Part shown: positions 13,501 through 25,751 of the stretch, piece after piece | Numbering within the stretch: position 1 is the first letter of the stretch | How the letters are laid out: every line of letters begins with the position of its first letter | Assembly: GCA_050084515.1 (NCBI GenBank) | Contig: CM114275.1 | Coordinates: forward strand, 6,510,001-6,574,000 | DNA: 64,000 nt | From: Blasia pusilla | Lineage: Eukaryota > Marchantiophyta > Marchantiopsida > Blasiales | Reading direction: 5' to 3' | Translations under genes and position numbers: made by a program | The notes under the pieces: generated by a model | Told to the model about the DNA's origin: nothing | The model's input: only the letters and a program-made list of their open reading frames with translations | The model's database searches: none

Positions 13501-15299
13501 ATTAATGGATATTTGTGATATTTTTCAATTTTGCTATATGTTCTATTGGTATTTTTCATATAATTTTGGAAAATATTGTTTAATTCTCTTTAAAAAATGT
13601 TCAACTTTTTTAGAAATAACTTTAAAAATTCAAGATATAATTTAAGATGAATTTAAGATATAAAATTTACCATTTTTGAATAGATGGAATTAATAGAATT
13701 ATATACCTCAAGGTTTACTTGGTTCAAAACTTTATGAGGACAATATAATGGATTACTAAATGATTATTGTATATGAGCTTTAACGCTTTATTAAGGTTTA
13801 CTAAAAATGGCCATATTTCACCATAAAAAGGGGAAAAATCTCTTGAACTATGCCCACTTTTAGAGAGTGTGTGTAGATACATTATTTTATCTCGAGGAAA
13901 GTATCTTTTGAAAGAGAGAAATATGATCACTTTACTTTAAGAGGAAATAAGATGAATTACTAAGTTGCATTTGTTATGACATGGATGAAATTTAATGGAA
14001 TACTTAGAAGTATTCTCTATTTTAAAGTTGAAGGAAGAGGTATTATTTATTAATAAAAAAATTATTATAATATAATCATGAGACATCCTTTCCTTTTGGA
14101 AAGTTGGAAGTATTTTTGAGAGAAAAAATTTAGAAGAAAAGAAATTATTCTAACAATTATATATATATATATAAAGAAATCATGCACATAAATCTGCATT
14201 CTGAAACTTGTAGTCATTTTTAAAATGGCTAAACCTTGAAAAATTACATATGAATGTTCTTAAAAACTTCAATTTATTATAAATCTAAAAAATAGAATAA
14301 GAAATCAACGTGTTATAAAAAGGTCTATTATAAGATGCACATGGTGAATATTGACATGGAATCTCTACTCATTAAACTTTGTAGCCAATTGGCATGGAGT
14401 TCCATGCACTTTGGCCATTTATAAGATGAATGATATACTTTTATGTGCAAATTATGTACAATTTACAACACTCTACTATCCCTATATAGAGTATCATTTA
14501 CGAACAGATCTCATACGTCTCATGATATATTATTAGCGACCATTTGAAAAACGTGCATGGTACTAAATTAGACACCATTATGCATATTATATCCATTTCC
14601 ATACAAGTTGTATATTACTCTTCTTATTATTGCCTTTTAAGTTCCATGTTGGAATATTCATAGAAATATTTGTTACACAATTGGGAAATTTCATATTTAT
14701 ACATTGAAGTTTTTGTGCCCATGCACAATTCAATTTCCATGAGCTATAATAAAGTTACATACTTCAAAAGTTACAATTAATAATAGAACTTAAAATTGTT
14801 TTTATATACGTTTCATTGTATAAAATGAGGATTTGTTTTTGGTTAATGAACTTTACTAGCATAAACATGTTTTTAAAATAATTTTTTCCATCATATAAAT
14901 ATTAAAAAAATTCTCAATGTCCAAATGATTCCAAAAGGCTTGGCATGTTTTTTCTTTCAGTGACGTGTGTATAACTAGAGGTTAAGGAAACAATGTAACT
15001 TGATAAGAGACCGTTGTGAGATTTTAAATGGTTTTGTGTTATGAACAACTTCCTAATAGATTCAACCTAGGATCTTTAAGGATTATTAATGTGTTAAGGA
15101 ATCAAAGCTCAGTGAGGCGAGAATAAAATGGTTGATCATGGTATTTACTTGGGATTTGAATATTAAAATAAAAATGTGTTGTGGCCTTGCGAGGCTATAA
15201 TTCAAGGGGCAGGGTGCCCAAAAAATATAGCTTTCTTATTAGATTTTTCAAAATTTGAAGAAATTTTCACTAGCTTGCTACAATTCTGGAATTTTTTTC
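10511..15299. other. AT-rich intergenic DNA, nothing recognised
   Basis: Nearly 4.8 kb with only short open frames and no family resemblance. A short AT microsatellite lies at about 14158-14173. Probably decayed repeats (inference). Confidence 0.6.
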
Positions 15300-15640
15300 C
15301 GCGCGCGCATAACCACGATGATGCTATTCCATACCTATTCGACTTGTTTGATCAACTTCAAGATGCTACATACTTCATCCAGTTGCATACCCATAATGAC
15401 TATAATTAATTTTTAATTTTATATGAGAGTATATATCAAATCAACGTAAGAACGAGATATGGTTATTGTCAGTACTTAATCTTTCCTTATGCTCCAACTA
15501 TCTTCATGTATATTCTGAAAAATTGTTGCTCTATATTTAGATAAGTCAATGATAGTATGTTTTGATGATATATTAGCCTATAGTAGTACTTTAGAAGAGC
15601 ACCAAAAACACTAACGTAAAGTCTTGAGGCCCTTAGAGGG
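15300..15640 (+). pseudogene. Ty3/gypsy reverse-transcriptase remnant
   Basis: Conceptual translation gives, in order, IPYLFDLFDQLQDATYF, then RTRYGYCQYLIFPYAP, then, after a frame change, VCFDDILAYSSTLEEHQKH. These align with successive Ty3-type RT landmarks: the DLFDQL.GA.YF segment, the RTRYGHYEFLVMPFG segment, and the YLDDILVYS active-site region followed by EEH..HL. The catalytic F/Y-x-D-D is still visible as FDDI. Stops and at least one frameshift interrupt it, and the DNA has drifted to the AT-rich composition of its surroundings, so it is an old dead copy. No other part of the element is recognisable nearby. Confidence 0.75.
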
Positions 15641-16991
15641 ATCTTGTATTGTCTATTTTAGAAGGTCATATGTTACCTACTCTTAGGTGGTTACCACCTA
15701 TGAGTGTAGGTTACCTTTCCTTTTTGCGGAGCGGCAACCTGGGAGAAGTTGGCTATCTTTTGGCGGGCTACTCTTATGTTAAGATGTCTTAGTCTTTGTA
15801 TGGATTTTGGATCTACTCCTCCCTATGAAACTCTAGGGGACTTAGCATGAGAGGCACTGTCTTCTTATGAGAGGCTAGACCTTTTAGTAGAAAATGAATA
15901 CATTATGTACTATACATTAGTAGTGGTTCTTAAGGATGACTCATGTCTTATTTAACCCCACCTCTTAATATAATTCCTCAAGGACACAACTTTGTGTGAA
16001 GTGTACATAGGTATGATAAGTAGATTGCAACATGATTCGTGATATTATGGATTGCGAGAAGGTGACTAACAATGGGGCAACATAACACCCAAATTCTTGA
16101 TCTTAGCATCATAAAGGTGTAGAGCATTTAGATTTTCTTCGTATGCTAATTAGAGTTCGAGGGGCCTAACCACCAGCTTGGAGCCATTCACATTAAAACC
16201 TCCATATTAAGGTCAATATATATATCAGGTTAATTGCATAAAGGTACTCCCACCACTAACCCAATCAATAGTTTCTTCAAATCTTTAGCAACCTAATGCT
16301 AATGTGATAGCTTTTCCACTCAAACTTCAAACACATAATTGAAAGTTGCTCTCACTTTTGAGCTACCTATTATGAAATTAGGAGCCTTTCACTCCAAAAT
16401 TCTCTCAAATTAGACCATAAATTTCTATTTTCGTAGAAGCAATAAAATGCCTTTGCACTTGTTAATTTTTTCCACTTAATCAACTCATGATGTGCTTTTG
16501 ATTTCTCATTGGATTTATCTCACCTACCTTCATCTTCAAATTCAAGAGGAAGAATCGAGATAGAAATAATCTTATCTCAATTCTCTCTGTTGATAAATTC
16601 TTAAAGGAAAGTGATAAGCCTCTCCCCATTTATTTCTTTCGTAATTTGTCACACTTCTATAATTTCCTTTAATTCTAAAGCCCCATATTTTATTTCAAGA
16701 ATTATTGTGTCCCATAGTTTCTCAATTATATTAATAAAAAATTTATGATGCTCTTCAAGATGCCTTAGAAGAGAAATACGTCAAACTTAAGTTGAAGTGT
16801 TTAGAAGTTGGATGTAAGGTCTTGAATAAATTTAAAGTTGTTTGGAGAGTAGTCCCATGTGGAATGCCAACTTTAGTCCATGTATTGCTATCCGTATTTT
16901 TGGAGCATCAAGGTCACAACACTATTATTATATTGCTGGTAGTATTATTAATAAATATATATGTGGTTGGATCGGGTTATCCTTAATGTGC
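15641..16991. other. AT-rich DNA, nothing recognised
   Basis: This may contain the rest of the decayed retroelement that left the RT remnant immediately upstream, but no RNase H or integrase motif could be read. Confidence 0.5.
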
Positions 16992-17656
16992 ACTATCCAA
17001 GCTTGACAAGAGCATTCATAAATTCTAAATTCTAAATATAAAAAATCCATCTTATGATAATTATTTGAGGATGAAATTGAATTTCATACCATTGGGTTAT
17101 TCAAATTCATCCTCATTAAAATTGATTGTAAGATGGGTTTAGATATATTGCAATTGCAAGTTGAGCCTCAACACATGTCGCATGATGGAAGAAAGTTGCA
17201 TTTTTTATTTTTTTTGTAATTTGTATGTGGATGTCGAGAAAGTTGAAGAAACCGAGGTAGTAAATTTTCGTAACTTTTTAGTCATTTATAGATGTGATGC
17301 AATCATATAACTAAGGAGGGACTATCCAAGCTTGACAAGAGCATTCATAAATTCTAAATGAAAAATATCAAAAATCCATCTTATGATAAGTATTTGTGGA
17401 TGAAATTGAATTTCATACCATTGGGTTATTCAAATTCATCCTCATCAAACTTGATTGTAAGATGGGTTTAGATATATTGCAATTGCAAGTCGAGCATGAA
17501 CACATGTCGCATAATGGAAGAAAATTGCCACTTTTCATTGATTTATTGTAAAATTTGTATGTGGGTGTCGAGAAAGTTGAAGAAACCAAGGTAGTAATTT
17601 TTCGTAAATTTTTAGTCATTTATAGATGTGATGCAATCATATAACTAAGGAGGGAC
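16992..17656. repeat. Two-copy tandem duplication, period about 329 bp
   Basis: The segment starting ACTATCCAAGCTTGACAAG at 16992 restarts at 17321, and the similarity runs to the GGAGGGACT at about 17656. The copies differ by scattered substitutions and small indels. No coding potential was recognised. Confidence 0.9.
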
Positions 17657-17684
17657 TCAATTGCACGTTTCCCTTGGTCTTGAT

Positions 17685-18128
17685 CAAGGTTGCACGGAAA
17701 TGGATAAGTCTATCCATAGGACAGACATGTCCTCAAACATGCCATACCCACACGTAGGCTCGGACGCAAGCCCGCTTCGTAGACCCGAGCTGACAAAACC
17801 TATACTCGTTTCGGGCCCCGCTATGCGGGCTTGGCTCCCAATGGGGGGGGGGGATCAAGCCCGCCCCTAGCCCGAGTGTACGCCCCCAAGGGCCCTGTGC
17901 TGGCGTGAGCTCACCCAATGGGGGCCAAGCCCGCCTTGCGGGCATGGTTGTGGGCTTGCCACGGGCCGTATAACGGATGCATACTCTGTCATCCTAAGTT
18001 TGCGAGGCGGGCTCGGGTGCCGGCCGCGGGTATCCAAACCCCCACGGAGATTTCCTTCCATAGGAAGAACATAAATTCGAGGACATGGACATGTCTGTGG
18101 AGACAGACTTTGTACGTGTGCAACCATG
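17685..18128. mobile_element. Non-autonomous hAT-like element with 8-bp target duplication
   Basis: The left end CAAGGTTGCAC is inverted as GTGCAACCATG at the right end. The subterminal modules are also inverted: GGATAAGTC/GACATGTCC on the left, GGACATGTCTG/GACTTTGT on the right. The flanks GTCTTGAT (17677-17684) and GTCTTAAT (18129-18136) match at 7 of 8 positions, the target-site length expected of hAT transposons. The interior is GC-rich and repetitive in GGGC/GCCC, with no transposase. Open frames within it are by-products of that composition. Confidence 0.8.
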
Positions 18129-18659
18129 GTCTTAATAGTGCATATATTTACTTCTTGGTGCAATTATTATGGAAAATTACATGTTAGAGGCTGGGCCCAA
18201 CCTTACGAGAAGGGAAGATTTGGAAATATGGAAAATAATTATTCTTAATGAATTACATAAATTCTTACACTTTTAGAATCAATGACTTGCATACATCAGA
18301 TAATCCAAGTATAAGAAACAATTTGTATGATAATGCCTTGGTCTTTTGATTATCTTGCAAGGATTAAAAGAAAGAGCCAAAACTTATATAAACCTAGATT
18401 GGCAATGATATGGAGAGTATACATCGCTCGTAATTTAATTATTGTTAACTAAAATGGATATACGTGAAAAAATGATATACTAGATCCATGTATGGATATT
18501 ACCCTCCGTGCAATTGGTAGAGAAAAATAAAAAAAGTATGCCATACCACCCTTCCTGAGATCTTTTATGTTGTTTGAAATGCAAGAGTACTTTGTTTGAT
18601 AATTCTTTACTACCAATAAGGGTGAAGTATAAGTAGAATAAAGAATTTGTCAAGATTGA

Positions 18660-18906
18660 TCCTCACGCCTATTCATCGTCAGGTTAGTTAGCCCGAGGTC
18701 AAGATCCTGACGTCTCATATTCTATTTTGGGTAATAAATTAAAAAATTTATTAATACCTTATCTTTCACACAGGGGACTTTAGTGGAGTGGTAGTATGAG
18801 GGTGTAGGTCCAGTTTCGAATCCTCACAAGATGGCTTGTTTTGCACGAGCCCTTTGCACAAGTCTTACCGTGGTGCCTCTAACCCGAGGATGAATAGGCG
18901 CAAGGA
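18660..18906. mobile_element. MITE with 28-bp terminal inverted repeats
   Basis: The left end 18660-18687 and right end 18879-18906 are inverted copies with 4 mismatches, each containing GCCTATTCATC or its complement. Length is 247 bp with no coding capacity. Inside, TAGTGGAGTGG (18781) fits an RNA polymerase III A box, and GTTTCGAATCC (18813) is one base off a B box. The spacing is shorter than in a tRNA, so this is a tRNA-like relic or chance match, not a tRNA gene. No certain target duplication was seen. Confidence 0.65.
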
Positions 18907-20888
18907 GTTATTTTCTTTTGAAGCTTCGAAATAAGTAATTTTTGTTTTAGAGTAAGTTTCTTGGTCTGCCAAACATTTTCTAAAATTTGGAGATTAATCA
19001 TTATAAACACTAGTAAATTTTTGCTCGTGCGACGCACTGGGTGACTTAGGGTGAGATGATTGGGAATAAGAAAACTCACATATGGAAGATGATAATGTGA
19101 AATTAGAGAACACATCATGAATAAAGTTTAGTTTAAAAAAATATTAATTATAATACATCTAACTTGGCTCAAGACAATCTTTCATAAATTTTCCTTTATT
19201 AGTTTGGAAAAAAATATTTATCCCTTTTCCAAACCCCATATTTCAATAAATAAATAAAAATCACTTATTTTGATGAATTTTTTCCCATAAGAGGGATTGA
19301 AAATTCCCCCAATCTAACTTTAAAGTTAAAAATAAAATAGAAATAGTATGGCTTCCTTTATTTTGAAGAATAATTTTGTCCCATTAGTGTCCTATTATCC
19401 TTTTAATTTTTTCCCCAAAATAAAATAAAATTTCCCCTTCAAAACTAAACCTCTTTTTTTTTGCATGAACCTTGAAAAAATAATATGAAATTTTCAAATG
19501 AGGAAAGATTAAAAAAAGGAAGAGACTCTAGAAGATTTCATGAGGAAAGATGTTTGAATTTGAGTTAATTGTAAAAAATAAATTATTATGAAAACCTTAT
19601 CCCTTCTTGTTTTTTGCTTAGTATAGGGTAAAATTTTAAAAAAATCATGAATTCATGGAAATTTTTGATAGGGGTCTTCAAAGTTTCTCAATTAGTAAAA
19701 AAATCAATCATTTTGATCCAAAGTTTGTCTCAAAATATTTTTAAAAATCCATCTGAATTAAATGACACATTTCTTAAGTAACATGTAATTTCCCTTCCAA
19801 AACTTGAAATAAAAATAAAAATTTTAAAGAATATTTTAAAGAATAAAATGAAAAGCTGGTAACAAAAAAGAGGTAAATTTTTGGAGATTCTATTTTTTAA
19901 ATTTAAATTTATCATTTTTTTGTTTGTTTAGAAACCTCTTTTCTATTCATTCAAATCTTAGCTTAGTATAGGGGAAATTAAACAATAATTGAATATCTGA
20001 CACACTTCATTCGTGTCGTTCACGGGGAGCTTGTTAGCTAGGGCTAACACCCTTAGTAGTATGATTTTCTATGTCAAATATAGTTGTTATTTTTGTTACA
20101 AAGACACTTTGACAAAGTTTAAAAGAGTTATAGATAAGATTTCAACAAGGCTTTACCTTTTCCAACATTGGGTGAAAATAAATAAGAATATTTAGTGTTG
20201 TGAGGGAAGAGCATGACAGATATCTTGAAAAGATCTTAAAGTCCATGGCTTGAAGGTACATCTAAGAATGTGTAATTTAAAAAATAAAAAGGTAATAATG
20301 AGTACTTTTGTCATAATATATGCCAATAGGGGTGGGGAGTAAAAAAGATAAAGGTGGAAATATTTTAGATATGAGTCAATTTTTTGTATTCATAAGACTA
20401 AGAAAATTTAATCAATGAGATTTCAAAGGATTTATTGTGATCATGAAGGCTTTTACCTTGTCGATGATGATGATAGTTCACAATAAGAAATTCGGAGACT
20501 AATCAAGCTTTGACTACATATGAATCGTAGTATTGTTGGTACTATAAGTGATTCTCACCCAATCATAAGAAGAGAGCCTTGAAGTTGTTATGACTTAAAC
20601 TTATTTCTTAAAAGAAATGTAAGAGGAAAGTAAAACTTGTATGAGGGAGAGTTCTATATTATGGTGCATAATACTTTTAAGGCGCCATGGACTTAGCAAT
20701 CGTTCAGAGCTCATTACAAATATGTTGGAGCTAGGTTTTATGTTATTGTGATAGGCTTAATATTTTAAGAGTGTGACTTCTGACTTATGCACAAGGTAAA
20801 GAATTTTGAATATTTTTTATAGCCTAGATTTGAGCTTGTTTTACCAAAATTTAGGCACAAGTTGATAATACAAGACTAGGGCTTGAAG
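18907..20888. other. AT-rich intergenic DNA, nothing recognised
   Basis: No credible gene, terminal repeat or RNA gene. Confidence 0.6.
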
Positions 20889-21411
20889 CAAGGTTGCACG
20901 GAGACGGAAAAGTCCGTCTATGGGACAAAATGCCGCTCGAGTACTCGTGTCTCGCATCAGAGCCCATCCCTGAGCCCGTCGCATAGTCCCGGGCAGGCCG
21001 AGCCCGGACCTGTTTTATGGCTGGCATAGAGCCCACGGCAGGCACGTTGCGGGCTTGCTAGGCCCCCATTGGGCAGGCTTAAGCCCTCGACTGAGCCCGC
21101 ATGGCGGTTTGAGGGCCCGCGCAGGGCAGGCTAAAAGCCCGCCATGAGCCTTAGCTCGCGCTGGCCCTACGTGGGCCAGAGCTTGTCCAATGAGGGTCCA
21201 TACTGCCCCACGAGCCTGGTTGCGGGCCTATTGCGGGCTTTGAGCGGGCCACAAAACGAGTACGGGCTCGACCAGCTCGGGTCTAGGCAACGGGCTTATG
21301 TGCAGGCCACGCGTAAATACGCTTGCATAGATATGTCTGTCCCTAAGAAGGATATAAGTACGCAAATATGGACATGTTCACAGCCATGGACTTTGTCCAT
21401 AAGTAACCCTA
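20889..21411. mobile_element. Non-autonomous hAT-like element with perfect 8-bp target duplication
   Basis: The left end is CAAGGTTGCACGGAGAC. The right end is GACTTTGTCCAT followed by AAGTAACCCTA, a decayed inverted copy. The flanking octamer GCTTGAAG is identical at 20881-20888 and 21412-21419. The GC-rich interior is dominated by GGGCTCG/GCCCGC motifs shared with the copies at 17685, 34196 and 36961. No transposase is encoded, so it would depend on an hAT element elsewhere. Confidence 0.85.
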
Positions 21412-21607
21412 GCTTGAAGGCATAGTACTATGGGTGTGATGAATGGGAGAAAATTGTGAGTTTGGCATCTTTTGACCACATAGGAAGAGCCTCATGTTGG
21501 AATCATAGGATGGGGAAATGTAGATAAGTATCGATCAAGTTTAGATTACGAGGTGAGAGGGGAATTTATATATGTGATAGTCTTCAATTATGTGTGTAAT
21601 ACTCACA

Positions 21608-21611
<4 letters not shown>

Positions 21612-21644
<33 letters not shown>
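21612..21644. repeat. (CT)n microsatellite
   Basis: About 16 uninterrupted CT units. Confidence 0.97.
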
Positions 21645-21647
<3 letters not shown>

Positions 21648-21867
21648 GAATATACTTTGTTTTACATATTTATTATCAAAGACACAAGTATCTTGCATTA
21701 ATCACACTGAATATAAAAAGTGTTCTCTGTCAATGCTATCTTTCTATTTGAAAGCTATATTGAACCTCATGGCTCCTTGTATTATCCTATTTTTTCCTTA
21801 GTACCAATTCTAAAAAATTTCTCAGTCTTGGATTATGTATGTAACACTAAGGATTTTCAAGTGGAAG

Positions 21868-21949
21868 CAAGGTTGGGTAGAAACAAACTTGTCCGTCCCT
21901 AGGACGCACATAAATCGGCGGACATGGAATTTTTTTGTGTTCAACCCAG
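21868..21949. mobile_element. 82-bp minimal hAT-like copy
   Basis: It starts CAAGGTTGGGTAG and ends TTCAACCCAG, keeps the AACTTGTCCGTCCCTAGGAC and GGCGGACATGG subterminal modules, and has lost the GC-rich interior. The flanks AGTGGAAG and AGTGGAGC share the first six bases. It is an internally deleted derivative of the same family. Confidence 0.7.
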
Positions 21950-23090
21950 AGTGGAGCTATCCATTGATAATGGTAAAATTTTGCTAGAGGGGTTTTAGAT
22001 ATTTTTTGATCAGGCTTTGATTAACCACCATATTAGATCTTAGAGTCAACATGAGTGATGAGTTGGTAGAGGGAATTTTCCAAACCATAAAAAATGAACC
22101 TTCAACTCTTATACTTATGGTATCAATGTATCATGCCAAGAGTATGTTCGTTAGAGTGATATGTCTCCAGATTCCCCCCTCAATCTAAGGATAAGATGAA
22201 ATGATTATGCTCCACAGTGATGGTTCAAGAGGTTCACATTTCTTTGATTAAGCCTTCCATGCATATGTTAAGTAAGACCTATACATGCCTTATGTTTGAT
22301 CTCCATCACCAAATTCGAGCATGAATGTGATTTGAATCATACTATTTCAATATATAGTTTAATTTGAGGCTCAATTAAGCCGTTGGATTGAGCGTATAGA
22401 AAAATAATATATTGAAAGAATATGATAGTTGATTAAATTATTTTGGATCTTCCAGTAAATTGTGTGTATGTGTTATCCTTCATATTTTAATTTTATGCAT
22501 AAATATGGTTTCATTTTTTGGTATGTGATTGTTGGCAATAAAGTGCAGGATAATATAAATTGATTGAGAGATGGATTAAGCATGGTACAAGCAAATGTAG
22601 ATCACCTCAAAGGAAGGTAATTGGTTGGGAACAAAGCTTGCATTTGGAACATTCACTTATTTTGAAAGAATGATTCCAATATCTCCCAAGATTACATGAA
22701 TTTGACAAAGTGTGCATGCATCTGCGATACTTGCTACGAGATGATGTCTGCATATTAGGATGTACTCCGAACAATCAATACTTTTAACACACTTTTAGGA
22801 AGTTGGAGTATGATTGAATCAAAGGGTGTCGCCGAGAGGATGTCCACTTGAACTAATTTAGACCTCATTGGTTGACGCACTAGTTAACGTTGAAATACCT
22901 CACAGGATGAATAAACATACCCACATAACCTTAAGGAAAAAAAAACCACAAAGGGGAGGGTGCATAGGTCTTTCCCACCCTCATGACACTTTGTTGGAAG
23001 GTTTATTTTTCTCTTCGGATTTTCCCTTGTCCTCCTAGGTCTAATCTCTTTTGGGGAGAGATTACGTGACCAAGTCCCCAAGTTCAGTTG
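21950..23090. other. AT-rich intergenic DNA, nothing recognised
   Basis: No gene or terminal repeat recognised. Composition begins to shift toward GC-rich at about 23000. Confidence 0.55.
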
Positions 23091-25169
23091 CCGGCCATTT
23101 TTATTTTATTTTCCCAGCTTTTGGAGGAGTTGAATAGTACTTGGTAGAAAGAGACATAGACATTGAGGAGGGTTTTTTTGTCGCTAGGGGGGGTGCTAAA
23201 ACCAGGTATTCCAAAGGCAATGACGGATGTGGATTCTCCCATGTCCTTTCTTAATTCAACATGGGCCTACGATTATCTCGTGCGTAGGAGGTCCTTTCTC
23301 CTTCATATATATATATATATATTTATATTGGGGGCAGTGAGGTGGTTGCATCGCCTTGACTTTTTGAAAAGAAGAGATTATTTTAATGCACTGGCGGTTC
23401 TATTAGTGGTAAGCTCGCGGGGGTGGTCCCTCCTCCGTCCCTCTCGCGAGCAATACAGACATCCTAGTAGAACGAAGGACCCCGGCAATATCCGAGAGCA
23501 CGTTTGATTCTCGGAAATTCGCATGTCTAAGGTAAGCGGTGGTGGAAGTCCCCAACTTCTGGATGATGATTTATTCGTTCGAGCTTATGAGGAGGGCTTA
23601 CGGGGGCCTGTTTTCGGGAATGAAGTATTTTTTTATTGTTATTATTATTAGTGTGATTAATAAGGATACGGTCATGCTTCGCCAGTCCGTTATCTTCCCA
23701 CCCACATCTTGGGTCTCCCGAGCTCGGGGAAGAGGAGAGAATGTGGGAATAATATTTATTGCGTCTGTCCTTTATTCCCTGGCATTCAATATTCATGCCT
23801 TTTGGCAGGACAGAAACAATATACAAATGTAAAAGAGGAATATAATATAGTGTGTAGTGCATGCGCATACCGAGAACCCCGGTGACCGGTGCTGTTCATC
23901 CGATCGAATGGAAGGAGAGCATGATTTGCTTACACCTGTAATAAGGTGGTCCATCGACCCAATTCAAATAAAAGAAAAGGGGAAAAGAGTTTTTTATATG
24001 CGTAGGAAAAGAGTATTTAATGGCGGGGGGGAAGTGTAGGAGGTAATGATAGGTTTCCTGCGCCCGAGTTCACTCGAGTAAGACTGGAGGAGGAAGTTAA
24101 CCGGGTCTCGGGTAAAGTAATGGCAGGGAGAGGGGGCGGGGAGTCGCGGGCAGGACCGGAGAATATTTCTCATTCGGGGCAGAGACCCGCGACGGCAGTA
24201 CGGAAGGGAGCCATGTGCCATGGGTGAATGGTGATGGGTGCGATGTGATGATGGGGTTCGCATACATGCGGGGCTTCCATGGGTCATTCATTCAGATATT
24301 ATGTTCCTGCGTCATAGTGCTTTGTGTGCCATCGCTTGGCAGGAATGCCGAAGCTATCGGGCTCGGACCGAACCGACTCCGCTGGCCAGGGTCGCGAAAC
24401 CTCCTCCTCCTCCTACTCTTGCCCCTTTATGAGCATCCCCAATCGAACCCTTCCATTTCTCTCTTCTCCCAACCCACCCAACCCACAACACAACCCCTCC
24501 GCACCGCACCCGCATGCCCTCCCCCGTTCCTTCAAATTCATCACCGCAACAAACAGATTTACAATCTCATCTTCTGTCAATCTTACTCACGGTCTCCACT
24601 TCGAGCTGGAGCAGTTGCAGTAGCTTTTGCGACAAGGTTGTGTCGCGTTCGTCAGAATCGGACGTCCCTTTCTCGAAACAAAAGCAAAGGATTGTGCACT
24701 GACGCGCAGCACGCGAGAGAATAGAAGAGAAGAGCGGAGCAGCGATTGCGATAGCGAGGACGCAAGGGGAACGCGAGGAAGCAGATAGGAGGTAGCTAGG
24801 GAAGACCGCAGACCTCCAATCTCGAGTGTCTCATAGAGATCGAAGGATAGTATCTCTCCTAGAGCGAACTCGGGCTTGCTTTTGCTAGCGTTCAAACACG
24901 ACCGCAGTTGCGCGCCAGTGTATCGTTTCTCTTTTCTGGTTCCGTTTGAATCTTGAACCACACACGGACTTTGGAGTGTGCCCGTTGCTCACGGAGGAGA
25001 ACTCGTCGGGTCGAGTTAGCCGCTGCGAAATAGATCACCACCGAGCTGGCTTCCGTCGGAAAGGCGAGCCTTCATCCGCGGTCGGCCAGACTCGTAAGGG
25101 ATTCAGTAATCATCGGTAGCATCTCCAGGACGAATAGGAAGCTTTACTGGAGGAACGGACGAGGGTAGA
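23091..25169 (+). promoter_or_regulatory. GC-rich 5' flank and probable leader of the IDD gene
   Basis: About 2 kb of rising GC content precedes the IDD coding start. It includes an AT microsatellite at about 23304-23321 and pyrimidine-rich CTCCTCCTCC and CTTCTCCCAACCCACCC runs at 24390-24490. Open frames here overlap on both strands and match no family. I could not fix a TATA box or transcription start, so the promoter/leader boundary is undefined. Confidence 0.45.
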
Positions 25170-25326
25170 ATGGGAATGAGGAGTGGGTTTGATCGCCATG
25201 CTGCAAGCGCCGGCGTGGTCTGACGGTCATGCTCCCTTCGCTGCTGCTCGCTACTTCGGACACCCCCTGGTTTGGAAATCCAGCCACCACCCCCAACAAC
25301 AATTGGGCCTCTGGGCTGAAGGGTGA
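25170..25326 (+). promoter_or_regulatory. Two upstream ORFs, the second overlapping the IDD start
   Basis: uORF1 (25170-25223, 17 codons) is wholly upstream. uORF2 (25198-25326, 42 codons) starts 31 bases before the main ATG at 25229, in another frame, and ends inside the main coding region. uORF2's ATG has G at -3, as does the main ATG, so it should intercept some scanning ribosomes. This layout usually lowers translation of the main frame (general knowledge). It matters only if transcription begins upstream of 25170. If there is a sequence error nearby, the uORF2 frame could instead be the true N terminus. Confidence 0.5.
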
Positions 25327-25751
25327 TTTGCGTGGTTGTGAAGTAGGCGGGATAGAAGACACCGGTGGTAGTAATATTTTCGTCGAAGGGAAGTCGGAGT
25401 TGCTGTCATTCGGCTCAGCTGAACTCAGCTGCAGCAGCCTCAGCGATGGCACCAGCTCGGGTAAGCGGGCCAAGCGAGGCACTCTAGCACAGGAAATAGG
25501 GGGCGGAGCGGTAAGCAGCCCGCACAACAAAGGGGCCGGCCTCTCGGCAATGACACTCTCGAATCTTACCTCCGCTTCGGGGGAAGCTAGCGTGTCTTCG
25601 GGCACGCGCGGTGATGTGAGCACGGTGCCTCCCTCGTCCGCAGGGCAGAACAACAACCCTACCACACCTGCTACGCCCACCACCACGACGAATGCCACGG
25701 CTGGCGGGCAACCTGGCGTCAAGCGCAAGAGGAATCTCCCAGGCACTCCAG
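25229..25751 (+). CDS. IDD: IDD exon 1: disordered N terminus and nuclear-localisation tract
   Basis: This exon encodes 174 residues plus one base. The sequence is Ser/Thr/Asn/Gly-rich, with a TTPATPTTTTNATAGG stretch, and ends in KRKRNLPGTP, the conserved basic segment directly before the IDD domain that serves as a nuclear-localisation signal in the family. The start at 25229 is the first in-frame ATG. The donor CCAG/GTAAAG is strong and falls at the position where the family's first intron is expected, just before DPDAEV. Confidence 0.85.

Noticed and set aside
18781-18823. tRNA gene
   Set aside because: A- and B-box-like motifs are too close together, the B box has a mismatch, and no cloverleaf with an acceptor stem could be drawn.
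23163-23868. Frames of about 97-114 codons upstream of the IDD gene
   Set aside because: Overlapping on both strands, no domain, and they include the AT microsatellite.
25144-25746. 200-codon minus-strand frame
   Set aside because: Antisense of IDD exon 1 in GC-rich DNA, with no family resemblance.
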